Counted from the stretch's first letter, positions 8,897-27,289 are shown. The stretch is 64,000 nt of DNA from Salinisphaera sp. LB1 (GCF_003177035.1 NZ_CP029488.1:3100001-3164000), one strand, 5' to 3'. The notes: generated from the sequence alone by a model not told the origin. Numbers and translations are program-made.

Positions 8897-10258
8897 ATGA
8901 CGCAGTGGTTGATCTCGGCCGCGGCCTTCGCCGTCGCTATTGGCATCCTGGTTTCGATCCACGAGTTCGGTCATTACTGGGTGGCACGCCGTCTTGGCGT
9001 GCGCGTGCTGCGCTATTCGATCGGTTTCGGTCGCAAGATCGTCGGCTGGACCAGCCGCAAGACCGGCATCGAGTACTGGCTGGCTGCGATTCCACTGGGC
9101 GGCTACGTGAAGATGCTCGACGAGCGCGAAGCGCCCGTAGCCGACGCCGAAAAGCGCTACGCCTTCAATCGGGTGCATCCCTGGCGCCGGATCGCAATCG
9201 TCGCGGCGGGCCCCGGTGTGAATATCCTGTTCGCCATCGCCGCCTATTGGCTGGTGCTGTTGCTGGGCGTGCCCGGCGTCAAGCCGATCCTGGGCACGCC
9301 GGAGGCTGGCACCCCTGCGGCGCGCGCCGGATTCCACGCCAAGGATCGCGTGGTCGCACTGGCCGGTCAGTCGATCGACGACTGGCAGGGGCTGCGTTTG
9401 GCGCTGATCGAACGCGGGCTGGACGGCAAGCCGGTTCAGGTCACCGTGAAAACCCCCGACGGCACGACGCGTCGACTCACGCTTGATCTGACCCACGCCC
9501 CGAGCGATCCGGAGAAATTGTTCAAGGCGGTGGGGTTAACACTGTATCAGCCGCCAGCGACACCTCGGATCGGCCAGATTCAGCCCGGTTCGCCAGCGTC
9601 GCGCTCAACCCTGGCCCGTGGCGACGCGGTCCTGTCGGTTGACGGTCAGTCGGTCGATTCGCCGCAGGCATTGGTGAATGCAGTACGTGCGCACCCGGGC
9701 CAGCGCGTGAGCATGAAGATCCGCCGCGACGGTGATACGCAGGAGATCCATATCCGGCTGGCCCAGCGCAAGACCGCAAAGGGCGGCGAGATCGGGCATC
9801 TCGGTGCCGCCATCACGGTGGACCCCGCCGCATGGCAATCGATGCAGACCGTGCATCGGCTCGGTCCGCTGGCCGCGATCCCTGCGGCGGTGCACAAGAC
9901 CTGGGAACTCTCGGCCCTGTCCGTGCGTCTGATCGGGCGGATGATCATGGGGCAGATTTCCTGGCACAACGTGGGAGGCCCGATCCAGATTGCCACCTAC
10001 GCCGGCCAGACGGCCCAAATCGGGCTGGTGGCCTTCATTAGTTTTCTGGCTTTCATCAGCGTCAACCTGGCGCTCATAAACCTGTTGCCAATCCCGGTGT
10101 TAGACGGGGGGCATCTTCTGTATTATGCGATCGAATGGATTCGGGGGCGGCCCCTCTCTGAGGCCGTTCAGGCCGCGGGCCAGCAGGCGGGCATGGTCGC
10201 GTTGCTGATGTTGATGGCCTTGGCTTTCTATAACGATATCCTGCGCTTGCTCGGGTAG
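8897..10258 (+). CDS. rseP: RIP zinc metalloprotease RseP (site-2 protease)
   Basis: Inner-membrane protease that cleaves anti-sigma factor RseA after DegS and so releases sigma E during envelope stress; it also clears signal-peptide remnants. The 453-residue protein has the zinc-binding HEFGH at residues 22-26 in the first membrane helix. Two periplasmic PDZ domains follow (roughly residues 110-300). The third zinc ligand is in PVLDGGHLLYY near residue 400. It sits immediately upstream of bamA, the normal order. Confidence 0.96.
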   Translation: MTQWLISAAAFAVAIGILVSIHEFGHYWVARRLGVRVLRYSIGFGRKIVGWTSRKTGIEYWLAAIPLGGYVKMLDEREAPVADAEKRYAFNRVHPWRRIAIVAAGPGVNILFAIAAYWLVLLLGVPGVKPILGTPEAGTPAARAGFHAKDRVVALAGQSIDDWQGLRLALIERGLDGKPVQVTVKTPDGTTRRLTLDLTHAPSDPEKLFKAVGLTLYQPPATPRIGQIQPGSPASRSTLARGDAVLSVDGQSVDSPQALVNAVRAHPGQRVSMKIRRDGDTQEIHIRLAQRKTAKGGEIGHLGAAITVDPAAWQSMQTVHRLGPLAAIPAAVHKTWELSALSVRLIGRMIMGQISWHNVGGPIQIATYAGQTAQIGLVAFISFLAFISVNLALINLLPIPVLDGGHLLYYAIEWIRGRPLSEAVQAAGQQAGMVALLMLMALAFYNDILRLLG

Positions 10259-10270
10259 CGGAGCTCAATT

Positions 10271-12619
10271 ATGAATGGAGTGGTGAAGCGTGCGGCAGGC
10301 GCGCTCTTGGTCATGTATGCGGCAGGCGCGTGGGCGCAGTCGTATGACTTCCAGATCGGCAATATCAAGGTCGAGGGCGTGCAGCGGCTGGAGCCGGGCA
10401 CGGTCCTGACCTATCTGCCGGTCTCGGTCGGTGACCAGATGACCGAGGCGCGCGCGCAGCAGTCGACTCGCGCGCTTTATGACTCGGGCCTGTTCCAGAA
10501 CGTGGCCCTGAAGCGACGCGGCAACACCCTGATCGTGGATGTGTCCGAGCGGCCGGAGATCGCCAGCTTCAAGATCGAGGGCAACAAGGCGATTGGCGGC
10601 AAGAAGCTCAAGAAGGCCCTCAAGAAGCAGGGGCTGGCGCAGGGTGAGCTGTACAAGCGTTCGCTGCTGGACTCGCTGCAGCAGGAGCTGCGGCGCCAGT
10701 ACTACGCCAACGGCTATTACAGTGTGAAGATCCACACCCACGTCAAACACCTTGGCAACAACCGGGTGGCGATCGACATCAAGGTCAAGGAAGGCCCGAT
10801 CGCGTCCATCAAGGACATCAACATCATCGGCAACCACCAGTTTTCGGATGCGCAGCTCAAGAGCGTGTTCAAGCTGAAGTCGCACAAGCCGTTCTATACC
10901 CACCCGCTGACGTTCTGGAAGCATCCGGACCGTTACTCGCGCGAGAAGCTGGTGGGCGATCTGGAATCGCTGAACTCCTATTATCAGGACCGCGGCTATA
11001 TCCGTTTCAATGTCACCTCGGTTCAGGTGTCGTTGTCGCCCGACAAGAAGCACGTCTTCATCACCATCAATGTCGATGAAGGGTCGCAGTACAAGATCAA
11101 GAACTACAAGTTCGCCGGCGACATGATCGTGCCGGAGGCCACGCTGCAACGGCTGGTCAAGGTGAAGGACGGCCAGATTTTCTCGCGCAAGAAGGTGCAG
11201 GATTCGGTCAAGGCGATTACCTCCGGCATGGCCGATTTCGGCTATGCGTTCGCCAACGTCGATCCGCTGACCAAGATTAACGACAAGAAAAAGACCGTCG
11301 ATCTGACCTTCTTCGTCAACCCCGGGGAACGGACCTACGTCCGCCACATCATCTTCAGCGGCAATTCGAAGACCAACGACAAGACGCTGCGGCGCGAGAT
11401 GCGTCAGTTCGAGGGCGCGCCGTATTCGCGGCGTGCCGTGCAACGCTCGCGCACCCGTCTGGCGCGGCTGCCGTTCATGCAGGACGTCAAGGTCAATACC
11501 AAGAAAGTACCCGGCTCGAATGACCTGGTAGACGTCGACTATAACGTCACCGAACGCGCGGCCGGCCAGATCAACGCGGGTATCGGTTATTCCAACTCGG
11601 AAGGCTTCCTGATCAATGGCGGCGTGAAGGAAACAAACTTCCGCGGTACGGGCGACACCATCCAGCTCAATGCCCAGACCAACTCGTATGCCAAGAGTGT
11701 GTCGGGCAGCTTCACCAATCCTTACTTCACCCCGGAAGGCGTTTCACGCACGATCTCCGGGTTCTATCGCAAGACCAGCCAACTGGTTCGCACCGGCTCG
11801 AGTTTCGACCTCAACTCCGTTGGCGGCGCCGTCACGTTCCATTTCCCGATCACCGAATATTCCAGCATTCGGGCCGGTCTGGGGGTCGAAGACAATCAAA
11901 TCGCCTCGACCATCAACAAGAACGGCAATCAGGTGGTGTCCGACCAGGTTGCCAAGTTCGTGCGCAATAATGGCAAGAGCGCGCTGACTTATGAGCTGCG
12001 TACCGGTTTCGACCGTGACACGCGTAATCGTAGCTATTTCGCCACGCGCGGTTCGGACACCAAGGTATTGTTCAATATCAAGGGCCCGGGCTCTGATCTT
12101 GAGTATTACAAGGCGAGCATCGAGCACGAGCGTTATCTGCGTGTCGGGTCGTGGATTCCGAAATTGTCCGACAAGGTGGTGTTGCAGCTCGACGGCAAGG
12201 TGGCTCAGACCGCGATCTGGGGCAAGGGTACGGACGTGCCGCCGTACGATAATTTCTTTGGCGGCGGCGCCCAGTCGGTGCGTGGTTTCCGAAACGGTGG
12301 CCTGGGTCCGCAGGACTCGTTCAACAATCCCTACGGTGGCCAGTTCCTGACCACATTGCAGACGGACCTGGTCATTCCGACGTTCCTCAAGTCCGACGAC
12401 AAGACCACTCGGTTCAGTCTGTTCTATGACATGGGCAACGTCTACGCCAATGCGAGCGATTTCAACGCCTCGAAGATGGGCAAGTCGGCCGGTGTGGCGT
12501 TCGATTGGTTCACGCCGTTCTTCGGCTTGCTGCGGGTCAGCTACGCGCCGTATGTCAGCAAGGCCCAGCCCAGCGACAACGTCAATCGGTTCCAGTTCTC
12601 CTTCGGCGCCAATTTCTAG
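10271..12619 (+). CDS. bamA: outer membrane protein assembly factor BamA
   Basis: Central Omp85 component of the BAM complex that folds beta-barrel proteins into the outer membrane. The protein has 782 residues. A signal peptide is cleaved after AWA (residue 22). Five POTRA repeats run to about residue 420, and a C-terminal 16-strand barrel carries the VRGF loop motif (SVRGFRNGG) and ends in Phe, as outer-membrane barrels do. Skp, its periplasmic chaperone partner, follows 15 nt later. Confidence 0.97.
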   Translation: MNGVVKRAAGALLVMYAAGAWAQSYDFQIGNIKVEGVQRLEPGTVLTYLPVSVGDQMTEARAQQSTRALYDSGLFQNVALKRRGNTLIVDVSERPEIASFKIEGNKAIGGKKLKKALKKQGLAQGELYKRSLLDSLQQELRRQYYANGYYSVKIHTHVKHLGNNRVAIDIKVKEGPIASIKDINIIGNHQFSDAQLKSVFKLKSHKPFYTHPLTFWKHPDRYSREKLVGDLESLNSYYQDRGYIRFNVTSVQVSLSPDKKHVFITINVDEGSQYKIKNYKFAGDMIVPEATLQRLVKVKDGQIFSRKKVQDSVKAITSGMADFGYAFANVDPLTKINDKKKTVDLTFFVNPGERTYVRHIIFSGNSKTNDKTLRREMRQFEGAPYSRRAVQRSRTRLARLPFMQDVKVNTKKVPGSNDLVDVDYNVTERAAGQINAGIGYSNSEGFLINGGVKETNFRGTGDTIQLNAQTNSYAKSVSGSFTNPYFTPEGVSRTISGFYRKTSQLVRTGSSFDLNSVGGAVTFHFPITEYSSIRAGLGVEDNQIASTINKNGNQVVSDQVAKFVRNNGKSALTYELRTGFDRDTRNRSYFATRGSDTKVLFNIKGPGSDLEYYKASIEHERYLRVGSWIPKLSDKVVLQLDGKVAQTAIWGKGTDVPPYDNFFGGGAQSVRGFRNGGLGPQDSFNNPYGGQFLTTLQTDLVIPTFLKSDDKTTRFSLFYDMGNVYANASDFNASKMGKSAGVAFDWFTPFFGLLRVSYAPYVSKAQPSDNVNRFQFSFGANF

Positions 12620-12634
12620 GGCCAATAGGTGGTG

Positions 12635-13219
12635 ATGCGCAGATTGGCATGCAGCCCGGTTTGGTTAGTCGTCGCGGTTCTGGCCGCGACGATCGGGACC
12701 GGTTCGGTCGCGGCGCAGCCGACCCGTCCGCCCCCCAAGATCGGGGCAGTCGATCTCGATCGGCTGGTGCGGGAATCGCCGCAGGCGCAGACGGCCAAAA
12801 AGAACATGGCCGAACGGTTCGCCAAGCGCAAGCAGGCTCTGGAAAAGGCTTCGAATACGCTCCAGGCCAAGATGGATCGGCTCAAGGAAAAAGCGGATTC
12901 CATGAGCGACGATCGGCGCGATCAGCTGTCGGCCGCGATCCGTGACGACAAGCACCAGCTCCAGCGCAAGCGGTCGCGGTACAACGACGACGTCTCCGAT
13001 GCCGAGCAGAAGGAGCTGGCCCACATGCGCTCGGATCTGCGGCAGGTGATTGATGATTATGCCAAGAACAATGGCTACGACCTGATCGTCGGGGACTCGG
13101 TGCTTTACGCCAGCGACTCGGTCGATATCACCGATGCCATACTGCAGCGGCTGAAAAAGCAGTCGGCCGATGCCGCGCGGACGAATGACGCACCCACCGG
13201 CGCCCAAAAGGCCGATTGA
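12635..13219 (+). CDS. skp: periplasmic chaperone Skp/OmpH
   Basis: Trimeric chaperone that carries unfolded outer-membrane proteins across the periplasm to BamA. The ATG at 12635 starts a signal peptide ([17 protein letters not shown]..., cleaved near VAAQ). The mature part opens with [18 protein letters not shown], as in the OmpH family. A long charged coiled-coil (about residues 55-140) forms the tentacles. In-frame GTG codons at 12629 and 12632 are alternative starts. The polar tail after residue 175 is slightly longer than usual. Confidence 0.92.
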   Translation: MRRLACSPVWLVVAVLAATIGTGSVAAQPTRPPPKIGAVDLDRLVRESPQAQTAKKNMAERFAKRKQALEKASNTLQAKMDRLKEKADSMSDDRRDQLSAAIRDDKHQLQRKRSRYNDDVSDAEQKELAHMRSDLRQVIDDYAKNNGYDLIVGDSVLYASDSVDITDAILQRLKKQSADAARTNDAPTGAQKAD

Positions 13220-13233
13220 ACGAGGGAAAAGCC

Positions 13234-14280
13234 GTGGCCGACTCGACCGCGTCGACACGATTCCGTGCCGCAGATCTGGCGCGACGGTTTGGGCTGGAGA
13301 TGGTCGGCGATGGCGATGTCATGGTCGCAGGCGTCTGCAGTCTCGATCCCGGCCATGAATACGGTCTCGGGTTTGCCGAGACGGTCCGGCAACGCCAGCG
13401 GGTCGAGGCCAGCCGTGCCGGCGTCATTATCGTGCCGCGCGAGCTCGCCGGCATCGACCGGCCGGCGCTGCTGATCAGCGATACCCCGCGTTTGAGCTAT
13501 GCGCGCGTGGCCACGGTTTTCGACCGGCCGGCCCCGGCTCCCGGTACGGCCGCCAGTGCGGTCGTGGCGGCCAGCGCGCGGGTTGCGGCCTCCGCCAGCA
13601 TCGGCGCCCATGTAGTGATCGGTGAACGGGCCGTGGTCGGCGCCGGGGTAGTGATCGGCGCCGGCAGTGTGATCGACGCGGATGTCAGCCTCGGCGAGAA
13701 CGCCGTGATTGGTTCGCGGGTGACGATCTGTGCGAATACGCGAGTCGGTGCGCGCGTACGCATTGGCTCGGGAGCGGTGCTCGGCGAGCGTGGCTTCGGG
13801 CTGGTGCCCGGGCCCGCGGGGTTTGAGCCGGTTCCGCAGCTGGGCGGTGTGTGCATCGCCGACGATGTCGAGATCGGTGCCAACAGCACCATCGATCGCG
13901 GCGCGATCGAGGATACGGTCGTGCGCACCGGGGCGAAGATCGACAACCAGGTCCACGTCGCACACAACTGCGTGATCGGGGAGCACACCGTAATCGCCGG
14001 CTGTACCGGAATTGCCGGTTCGACCACGATCGGCGCGCGCTGCATGATCGGCGGCGGCGTGGGTATCGGCGATCACGTCACCATTGCCGATGGCGTGATC
14101 ATCACCGCGGCCAGTCAGGTGCCCAAGGATATTGTGGTCGAAGGAGTATACTCGTCGACCTTTCGTGCCATGCCGGCACGAAGCTGGCGCAAACGGCTGG
14201 CGCTGTTCCGGGCGCTCGATCGAATCGAGGCCCGGCTCAAGCGCGTCGAGACGACAAACGGGATTGCTGGAGACCCTTGA
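13234..14280 (+). CDS. lpxD: UDP-3-O-(3-hydroxyacyl)glucosamine N-acyltransferase
   Basis: Third step of lipid A synthesis: N-acylation of UDP-3-O-acyl-glucosamine with hydroxyacyl-ACP. The N-terminal uridine-binding domain is followed by a left-handed beta-helix of hexapeptide repeats (many I/V-G-x motifs from about residue 105). The catalytic His lies in [10 protein letters not shown] chose GTG 13234 because GAGGGA precedes it; a TTG at 13216 overlapping the skp stop would add six residues. The stop TGA shares its last base with the fabZ ATG. 348 residues. Confidence 0.95.
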   Translation: MADSTASTRFRAADLARRFGLEMVGDGDVMVAGVCSLDPGHEYGLGFAETVRQRQRVEASRAGVIIVPRELAGIDRPALLISDTPRLSYARVATVFDRPAPAPGTAASAVVAASARVAASASIGAHVVIGERAVVGAGVVIGAGSVIDADVSLGENAVIGSRVTICANTRVGARVRIGSGAVLGERGFGLVPGPAGFEPVPQLGGVCIADDVEIGANSTIDRGAIEDTVVRTGAKIDNQVHVAHNCVIGEHTVIAGCTGIAGSTTIGARCMIGGGVGIGDHVTIADGVIITAASQVPKDIVVEGVYSSTFRAMPARSWRKRLALFRALDRIEARLKRVETTNGIAGDP

Positions 14281-14738
14281 TGAACGAACAGGATGGAATC
14301 CGAGAAATCATGAAGAGGGTGCCGCACCGGTACCCGTTTCTTCTGGTTGATCGGGTGCTCGAATGCGAGCCGGGCAAGTCGATCACGGCGTTGAAGAACG
14401 TGACGGTCAACGAACCATTCTTCGGCGGGCATTTCCCGGGCCATCCGGTGATGCCCGGCGTGCTGATCCTCGAGGCGCTGGCCCAGGCCGGTCTGATTCT
14501 GGGCATGCGCACGGTCGATGCCGACGACGGGACCATCGTGTATTTCGCGGGTATCGACAAGGCACGCTTCAAGCGCCAGGTGGTGCCGGGCGACCAGCTG
14601 CTGCTCAAGCTTGAAATCGATTCCGCGAAGAAACGGCTATGGCGCTTCGACGCCGCAGCCTGGGTGGGCGACGAGCTGGCGTGTCGTGCTCAGGTCATGG
14701 CCATCCCGAGCAAGCCGGCGCCAGACGAGGTCGAATAA
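14280..14738 (+). CDS. fabZ: 3-hydroxyacyl-[acyl-carrier-protein] dehydratase FabZ
   Basis: Hotdog-fold dehydratase of fatty-acid elongation, competing with LpxA for hydroxyacyl-ACP. The 152-residue protein contains HRYPFLLVDRV and the active-site segment GHFPGHPVMPGVLILEA with catalytic His and Glu. GGAGA lies just upstream. Start and stop each overlap the neighbouring gene by one base (TGATG, TAATG), so lpxD-fabZ-lpxA is translationally coupled. FabA is excluded by length and motif. Confidence 0.97.
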   Translation: MNEQDGIREIMKRVPHRYPFLLVDRVLECEPGKSITALKNVTVNEPFFGGHFPGHPVMPGVLILEALAQAGLILGMRTVDADDGTIVYFAGIDKARFKRQVVPGDQLLLKLEIDSAKKRLWRFDAAAWVGDELACRAQVMAIPSKPAPDEVE

Positions 14739-15511
14739 TGCCGGTCGACGCCTCGGCTCAGGTTCACCCCGAAGCGCAGATCGATGACGACGTCCATATC
14801 GGGCCGTTCACGGTGGTCGGTCCGCACGTCAGGATCGGCGCGGGCTCGCGAATCGGGCCGCACGCGGTGATCGACGGGCATACGACGATCGGTCGCAACA
14901 ACAAGGTGTCCCAGTTTGTCTCGCTTGGCGCCGAGCCGCAGCATCGCGGTTACAAGGGCGAGCCGACCGAGCTGGTGATCGGCGATGGCAACACGTTTCG
15001 CGAGTATTGCAGCGTGCATCGCGGCACGTTGTTCGACCACGGTGTGACCCGCATCGGCAACGACAACCTGCTCATGGCGTATACCCATGTGGCGCATGAT
15101 TGTGTGCTCGGCAACGGCATCACCATGGCCAACGGCGCGAGTCTGGCCGGACATGTTCATATCGGCGACCACTGCGTCCTGGCCGGGTTTGCACTCGTCT
15201 ACCAGTTTCGTCATATCGGCACGCTGGCCTTCCTGGCTTATTGCAGCGGGGTGGTTCAGGACGTACCGGCCTTCGTACGCTCGGCCGGCTCCCCGGCAGA
15301 GCCGCACGGCATCAACTCGATCGGTATGCGTCGTCTGGGGTATTCCAACGACGAGATCGCGGCCGTGAAGAAAGCCTATCGCATCCTGTATCGGTCCAAG
15401 ATGGGCCTGGCGGATGCCAAGGAGGCGATTCGCGAATACGCCGAAACCAGCCCCGCCGTGGCCACGATGCTCGCGTCGCTGGATAACGCCCAGCGCGGCA
15501 TCATCCGCTGA
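14738..15511 (+). CDS. lpxA: acyl-ACP--UDP-N-acetylglucosamine O-acyltransferase
   Basis: First step of lipid A synthesis. The 257-residue protein begins with MPVDASAQVHPEAQI, has hexapeptide repeats through about residue 190, and a catalytic His in YTHVAHDC. A helical C-terminal domain (AVKKAYRILYRSKM...) follows. ATG overlaps the fabZ stop, with GAGG upstream. The usual lpxD-fabZ-lpxA-lpxB order is kept. Confidence 0.97.
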   Translation: MPVDASAQVHPEAQIDDDVHIGPFTVVGPHVRIGAGSRIGPHAVIDGHTTIGRNNKVSQFVSLGAEPQHRGYKGEPTELVIGDGNTFREYCSVHRGTLFDHGVTRIGNDNLLMAYTHVAHDCVLGNGITMANGASLAGHVHIGDHCVLAGFALVYQFRHIGTLAFLAYCSGVVQDVPAFVRSAGSPAEPHGINSIGMRRLGYSNDEIAAVKKAYRILYRSKMGLADAKEAIREYAETSPAVATMLASLDNAQRGIIR

Positions 15512-15537
15512 CCGTCGACGGCGGCTCGGTGGCGTCG

Positions 15538-16695
15538 ATGGCACGTCGCGCTCCGGTCTTTTTCATCGTCGCCGGCGAGGTGTCGGGTGATGTGCTGGCT
15601 GCGGGACTCATTCGCGAGTTGCGCCGGCGCTATCCGGAGGCACGGTTCCTCGGTGTGACCGGGCCGCGCATGGTCGCCGAAGGCTGTGAATCGCGGGCGG
15701 ACATCGACGCGCTGTCGTTGTTCGGGGTGAGCGAGGTGATCGGCCAGATCCCGCGCCTGCTGCGGCTTCGCCAGCGCCTGTATCGCGAAGTCACGCGCTG
15801 CCGGCCCGATGTCTTCATCGGCGTCGACGCGCCGGCCTTCAACACCCGGCTGGAACAACGCGTGCGGCGTGCCGGCATCGCCACCGTCCATTATGTCTGC
15901 CCGACCGCCTGGGCCTGGCGCGCCGGGCGTACGCGCGGCATTCGCCGCGCTGTCGATCTGATGCTGGCGATCTTCCCGTTCGAGCCGGCATTCTTCGCCG
16001 CACACGATATTCCCGTCACCTTCGTCGGCCATCCATTGGCCGACGCACTGCCGGCGCACCCGGACGCCGCGGCCGCGCGCCAGGCGTTGGACATGGATCG
16101 GGACGCGCACTGGGTCGGCCTGCTGCCCGGCAGCCGGGGGGCCGAAGTCAGCCGGCTCGGGCCCCGTTTTCTGGCCGTTGCGCGCTGGCTGCGACGCCGC
16201 GACCCCGGCCTGCGCTTCATCGCGCCGATGGCCAATGCCCGCGCGCGCCAGCGCTTCGAGGCCGATCTCGAGGATTTTCCCGATCTCGACGTACGACTCG
16301 TCGACGGGCGATCGCGCGAGGTCATGCGGGCCGCAGACGCGCTGTTGGTGGCCTCGGGCACGGCAACGCTGGAAGCGCTGCTCGCCAAGACACCGATGGT
16401 GGTGGCCTATGAACTGTCGCCCGTCAATTACTGGATTGCACGCGGGCTCGATCTCATCAAGACTGAGTTCGTGAGCATGCCGAATCTTTTGGCTGGACGA
16501 CGCCTCGTGCCTGAACTGCTGCAAACCGATGCGCAGGTGCCCATGCTCGGCGCCTGGCTGTATCGGCTGGTGCATTCGCCGGCCGCGCGCGCCGCCCAGA
16601 TCGATGCCTTCGAGGCGATTCATGCGGGTCTGGCGCGCGCCGCCGATACCCGCGCCGCCGAGGCGGTGGCGGGTCTGATCGAGGCGCGTTCATGA
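15538..16695 (+). CDS. lpxB: lipid-A-disaccharide synthase
   Basis: Glycosyltransferase (GT19) that joins UDP-diacylglucosamine and lipid X to the tetra-acyl disaccharide at the inner membrane. The protein shows the N-terminal [19 protein letters not shown], the central [19 protein letters not shown], the [12 protein letters not shown] loop, and [15 protein letters not shown] 15529 or ATG 15538 could start translation; neither has a good SD, and I list the ATG (385 aa). The stop overlaps the rnhB ATG. Confidence 0.95.
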   Translation: MARRAPVFFIVAGEVSGDVLAAGLIRELRRRYPEARFLGVTGPRMVAEGCESRADIDALSLFGVSEVIGQIPRLLRLRQRLYREVTRCRPDVFIGVDAPAFNTRLEQRVRRAGIATVHYVCPTAWAWRAGRTRGIRRAVDLMLAIFPFEPAFFAAHDIPVTFVGHPLADALPAHPDAAAARQALDMDRDAHWVGLLPGSRGAEVSRLGPRFLAVARWLRRRDPGLRFIAPMANARARQRFEADLEDFPDLDVRLVDGRSREVMRAADALLVASGTATLEALLAKTPMVVAYELSPVNYWIARGLDLIKTEFVSMPNLLAGRRLVPELLQTDAQVPMLGAWLYRLVHSPAARAAQIDAFEAIHAGLARAADTRAAEAVAGLIEARS

Positions 16696-17318
16696 GGCCG
16701 CGCGCCGGGCGCAAGTTTGCCTGTCCGGTGGTGGCGGGAATCGACGAGGTAGGGCGCGGGCCGCTCGCCGGCCCGGTGGTGGCAGCGGCGGTAATCATGC
16801 CGCCCCGACCGCTGCCGAAAGGGCTGACCGATTCCAAGGCGTTGACCGCCGAGGCGCGCGAAGCTCTCGATATCAAGATCCGCGAGCGCGCCATCGCCTG
16901 GGCCATCGCCGAGGCCTCGGTGGCCGAAATCGATCGTTACAATATTCTGGGTGCCACGCTGCTCGCCATGCAGCGCGCGGTGGCCGCGTTGTCGGTTCAG
17001 CCGTTCGCCGCCTGGATCGACGGCAATCGCGCGCCGGCGCTGTCGCTGCCGATGCGCACGGTCGTCGGCGGCGACGGCCGTGTGCCCGCGATCAGTGCGG
17101 CGTCGGTGATCGCCAAGGTGGCGCGGGATCGTCAGATGGTCGAGCTCGATCGGGCCTATCCGGGCTATGGCCTGGCCGCACACAAGGGCTACGGTACGCC
17201 CGCACACCGCGACGCGCTCGCGGAACTGGGCCCGACGCCGATCCATCGGCATAGTTTCGCGCCGGTCGCCCGCGCCGCGGCGGCCCGGCAGACCACGCTG
17301 AATTTCACGTTAGGATAG
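16692..17318 (+). CDS. rnhB: ribonuclease HII
   Basis: Removes ribonucleotides and RNA from RNA-DNA hybrids. The 208-residue protein has the acidic catalytic set of the family: Asp-Glu in [15 protein letters not shown], Asp in WIDGNRAP, and Asp in AKVARDRQM. The ATG overlaps the lpxB stop (ATGA), and dnaE follows after 33 nt, the conserved lpxB-rnhB-dnaE order. Confidence 0.96.
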   Translation: MRPRAGRKFACPVVAGIDEVGRGPLAGPVVAAAVIMPPRPLPKGLTDSKALTAEAREALDIKIRERAIAWAIAEASVAEIDRYNILGATLLAMQRAVAALSVQPFAAWIDGNRAPALSLPMRTVVGGDGRVPAISAASVIAKVARDRQMVELDRAYPGYGLAAHKGYGTPAHRDALAELGPTPIHRHSFAPVARAAAARQTTLNFTLG

Positions 17319-17351
17319 GAGGGCTGCGGCCCCCGAGTTCGAGGATTATCG

Positions 17352-20846
<3,495 letters not shown>

Positions 20847-20871
20847 TCCGACAACCGGCAACGACGAACCG

Positions 20872-21843
20872 ATGGCGCAAAAAAACCTCGATTACCTGGA
20901 CTTCGAACAACCGATCGCCGAACTGCAGGAGAAGATCGAGGAGTTGCGCTTTGTCGCCGATGGCAGCGAGGTCAATCTTTCCGAAGAAATCACCCGGCTC
21001 GAGGACAAGCGCAAGCACCTGACCGAGCAGATCTTTTCCAAACTGTCGACGTGGCAGGTCGCGCAAATGGCGCGTCATCCGCTGCGCCCCTATACGCAGG
21101 ATTACATCGACGGCATGTTGACCGACTTCGTCGAACTGCACGGCGATCGGGCCTATGGGGACGATCCGGCGATCATCGGCGGCACTGCGCGTCTGGGCGG
21201 TCAGTCGGTGATGGTGATCGGGCACCAGAAGGGCCGTGACACCAAGGAAAAGATTCATCGCAATTTCGGCATGCCGCGGCCGGAGGGTTATCGCAAGGCA
21301 TTGCGTCTGATGAAGACCGCCGAGCGCTTCAAACTGCCGGTGCTGACCTTCATCGACACGCCGGGCGCTTATCCGGGCATCGGCGCCGAAGAGCGGAACC
21401 AGTCCGAGGCGATCGCGCGCAATCTGTTCGAGATGGCCAGGCTGCGCGTGCCGGTGATCTGCACCGTGGTCGGCGAGGGCGGCTCCGGTGGGGCGCTGGC
21501 GATCGGCGTGGGCGACCAGCTGATGATGCTTCAGTACAGCATCTACTCCGTGATCTCGCCGGAAGGCTGTGCCTCGATTCTGTGGAAATCGGCGGCCAAG
21601 GCCGAGGACGCGGCCGAGGCGATGCGCGTGTCCTCGGTCGATCTCAAACGCCTGGAATTGGTCGACGAAGTCGTGGATGAGCCGCTGGGCGGTGCGCATC
21701 GCGACCCGGCCCGCCTCATGGGGCATCTCAAGGATCGCCTGCTAGCCCACATGACCCGGCTTCAGCACCTGAGCATCGACGAGTTGCTGGATGAGCGCTA
21801 CAAGCGCTGGATGGCCTTCGGCGATTACAAGTCGACGGGGTGA
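20872..21843 (+). CDS. accA: acetyl-CoA carboxylase carboxyltransferase subunit alpha
   Basis: Alpha half of the carboxyltransferase that moves CO2 from biotin to acetyl-CoA, giving malonyl-CoA. The 323-residue protein begins with the coiled segment [17 protein letters not shown]. It carries the crotonase-fold motifs [26 protein letters not shown] and [12 protein letters not shown]. dnaE-accA-tilS is the usual order; tilS probably follows without its own promoter. Confidence 0.97.
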   Translation: MAQKNLDYLDFEQPIAELQEKIEELRFVADGSEVNLSEEITRLEDKRKHLTEQIFSKLSTWQVAQMARHPLRPYTQDYIDGMLTDFVELHGDRAYGDDPAIIGGTARLGGQSVMVIGHQKGRDTKEKIHRNFGMPRPEGYRKALRLMKTAERFKLPVLTFIDTPGAYPGIGAEERNQSEAIARNLFEMARLRVPVICTVVGEGGSGGALAIGVGDQLMMLQYSIYSVISPEGCASILWKSAAKAEDAAEAMRVSSVDLKRLELVDEVVDEPLGGAHRDPARLMGHLKDRLLAHMTRLQHLSIDELLDERYKRWMAFGDYKSTG

Positions 21844-21892
21844 TTTCGCCGCGCCGCTTCAGCCAGAGCGCGAGCGTGCCGCGCGCCGCGGT

Positions 21893-23212
21893 GTGACACA
21901 CCAGCCGACGTTGACCGACCTGCTGCGCACGCCGCCGGAAAACGCGGCCGGTCTGGTCGTCGCCTACAGCGGCGGGCGCGACTCCACGGCGCTGTTGCAT
22001 GCGCTGACCCATGCGGGCGGCGCGACGGCGGTTCGCGCGGTCCATGTGTGCCACCATATCGAGGCCGCGGCCGAAGACTGGGCCGCTCACTGCGCGCAGC
22101 AATGCGCGGATCTCGGCGTGGCCTATGCCCGGCTCGATGTTCACGTCGGCGCCGGGGGCGGCGGGCTCGAAGCCGCGGCTCGCGATGCGCGCTATGCCGC
22201 ACTGGCCGACGATCTCGCTCCGGGCGAGGTGTTGCTCACGGCGCACCACGCCAACGACCAGGCCGAAACGTTTCTGCTGCAGGCCCTGCGCGGCGCGGGC
22301 GTGGCCGGCCTGGCCGGCATGCCGGGCCTCGCGTCGTTCGGCCCCGGGCGGCTCTGGCGGCCATGGATCGACCGGCCGCGCGCCGAAATCACCGCCTATG
22401 CGAAAGCGAACGGCCTGGCCTGGGTCGAGGACCGAAGCAACCACAGCCGGCAGCGCGCACGCGGGCAACTGCGCACCCGCGTCTGGCCGGCGCTGGTCGA
22501 GCGCTGGCCGGCCGCGGCCGAAACCCTGGCGCGCAGCGCGGCATGGGCGGCGCAGGCGAACGACGCGGTCCGGGCGCTGGCCGCGCTGGATCTCACAGCC
22601 GTGCGGAGTGACAACGATACGCTGTCCATCGACGCCCTTGCCGCGCTGTCGCCGGCCCGGCGCGCCGAAGTCTTGCGCCGCTGGCTGAGCGAAGCCGGGC
22701 ATGACCGGCCGAATCATCGTCATCTGGCCGAAATCGAACGCCTGCTCGGGGCCCGGGAACACGCCGGCCCCCGTGTTTCGTTCGCCGGGACCGAAGTCCG
22801 TCGTTTCGATGCGCGCCTTTTCGCCATGCCCCGCTTGCCGGCAGCGCCGCCCGCCGAGACCGTGCTCGCCTGGCATGCGGGCGACGCGATCACGCTGCCC
22901 CCGGGCTGTGGTGTATTGCGGGTTCACGGCGTGCCATCTTGCGCATGGCCCGGCGGCCTCGTGCTGGCGTTCGGCGGTGCGGGCGCGCGTCTGACCCGCG
23001 CCGATGGCGGGACGGAAGTCCTGTCGGAATATCTGCGGCGAACGCGGGTGCCGCCCTGGGTCCGGGAACGGATGCCGCGGCTGTATCTCGGCGACCGGCT
23101 CGTGGCGCTGCCCGGGCGGTGGCAGCACCCCGCGATCGCGGATTGTTTCGGCGGATACGCGCCGGCGTTCGTCTGGCATCATGAGCTGGTCGGCGACCCC
23201 GTCCGGGACTGA
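21893..23212 (+). CDS. tilS: tRNA(Ile)-lysidine synthase
   Basis: Modifies C34 of tRNA-Ile(CAU) to lysidine so that it reads AUA. The PP-loop motif YSGGRDSTALLHAL lies near the N-terminus, then HHANDQAETFLLQALRG. The C-terminal domain carries VPPWVRERMPRLYLGDRLVALPG. The start is uncertain: an upstream open frame reaches back into accA, and GTG 21893 (MTHQPTLTDLL, 439 aa) gives the family length but has no clear SD. Confidence 0.92.
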   Translation: MTHQPTLTDLLRTPPENAAGLVVAYSGGRDSTALLHALTHAGGATAVRAVHVCHHIEAAAEDWAAHCAQQCADLGVAYARLDVHVGAGGGGLEAAARDARYAALADDLAPGEVLLTAHHANDQAETFLLQALRGAGVAGLAGMPGLASFGPGRLWRPWIDRPRAEITAYAKANGLAWVEDRSNHSRQRARGQLRTRVWPALVERWPAAAETLARSAAWAAQANDAVRALAALDLTAVRSDNDTLSIDALAALSPARRAEVLRRWLSEAGHDRPNHRHLAEIERLLGAREHAGPRVSFAGTEVRRFDARLFAMPRLPAAPPAETVLAWHAGDAITLPPGCGVLRVHGVPSCAWPGGLVLAFGGAGARLTRADGGTEVLSEYLRRTRVPPWVRERMPRLYLGDRLVALPGRWQHPAIADCFGGYAPAFVWHHELVGDPVRD

Positions 23213-23348
23213 GCGCGGGGAGCCGGCGAACGGCACGAATTGCGCAACGACGAGCAGGTAGCGCTCGCCGGTGCGGATCAGCCGGCGCGGCATATCACGT
23301 CAGGCCGTGTGATACCGCCGGTCGGACGATGTCGCGACCGGGCGCGCG

Positions 23349-27251
<3,903 letters not shown>

Positions 27252-27289
27252 CGATTGCGCGACGACGTTCCCGACCACGAAACCTACGC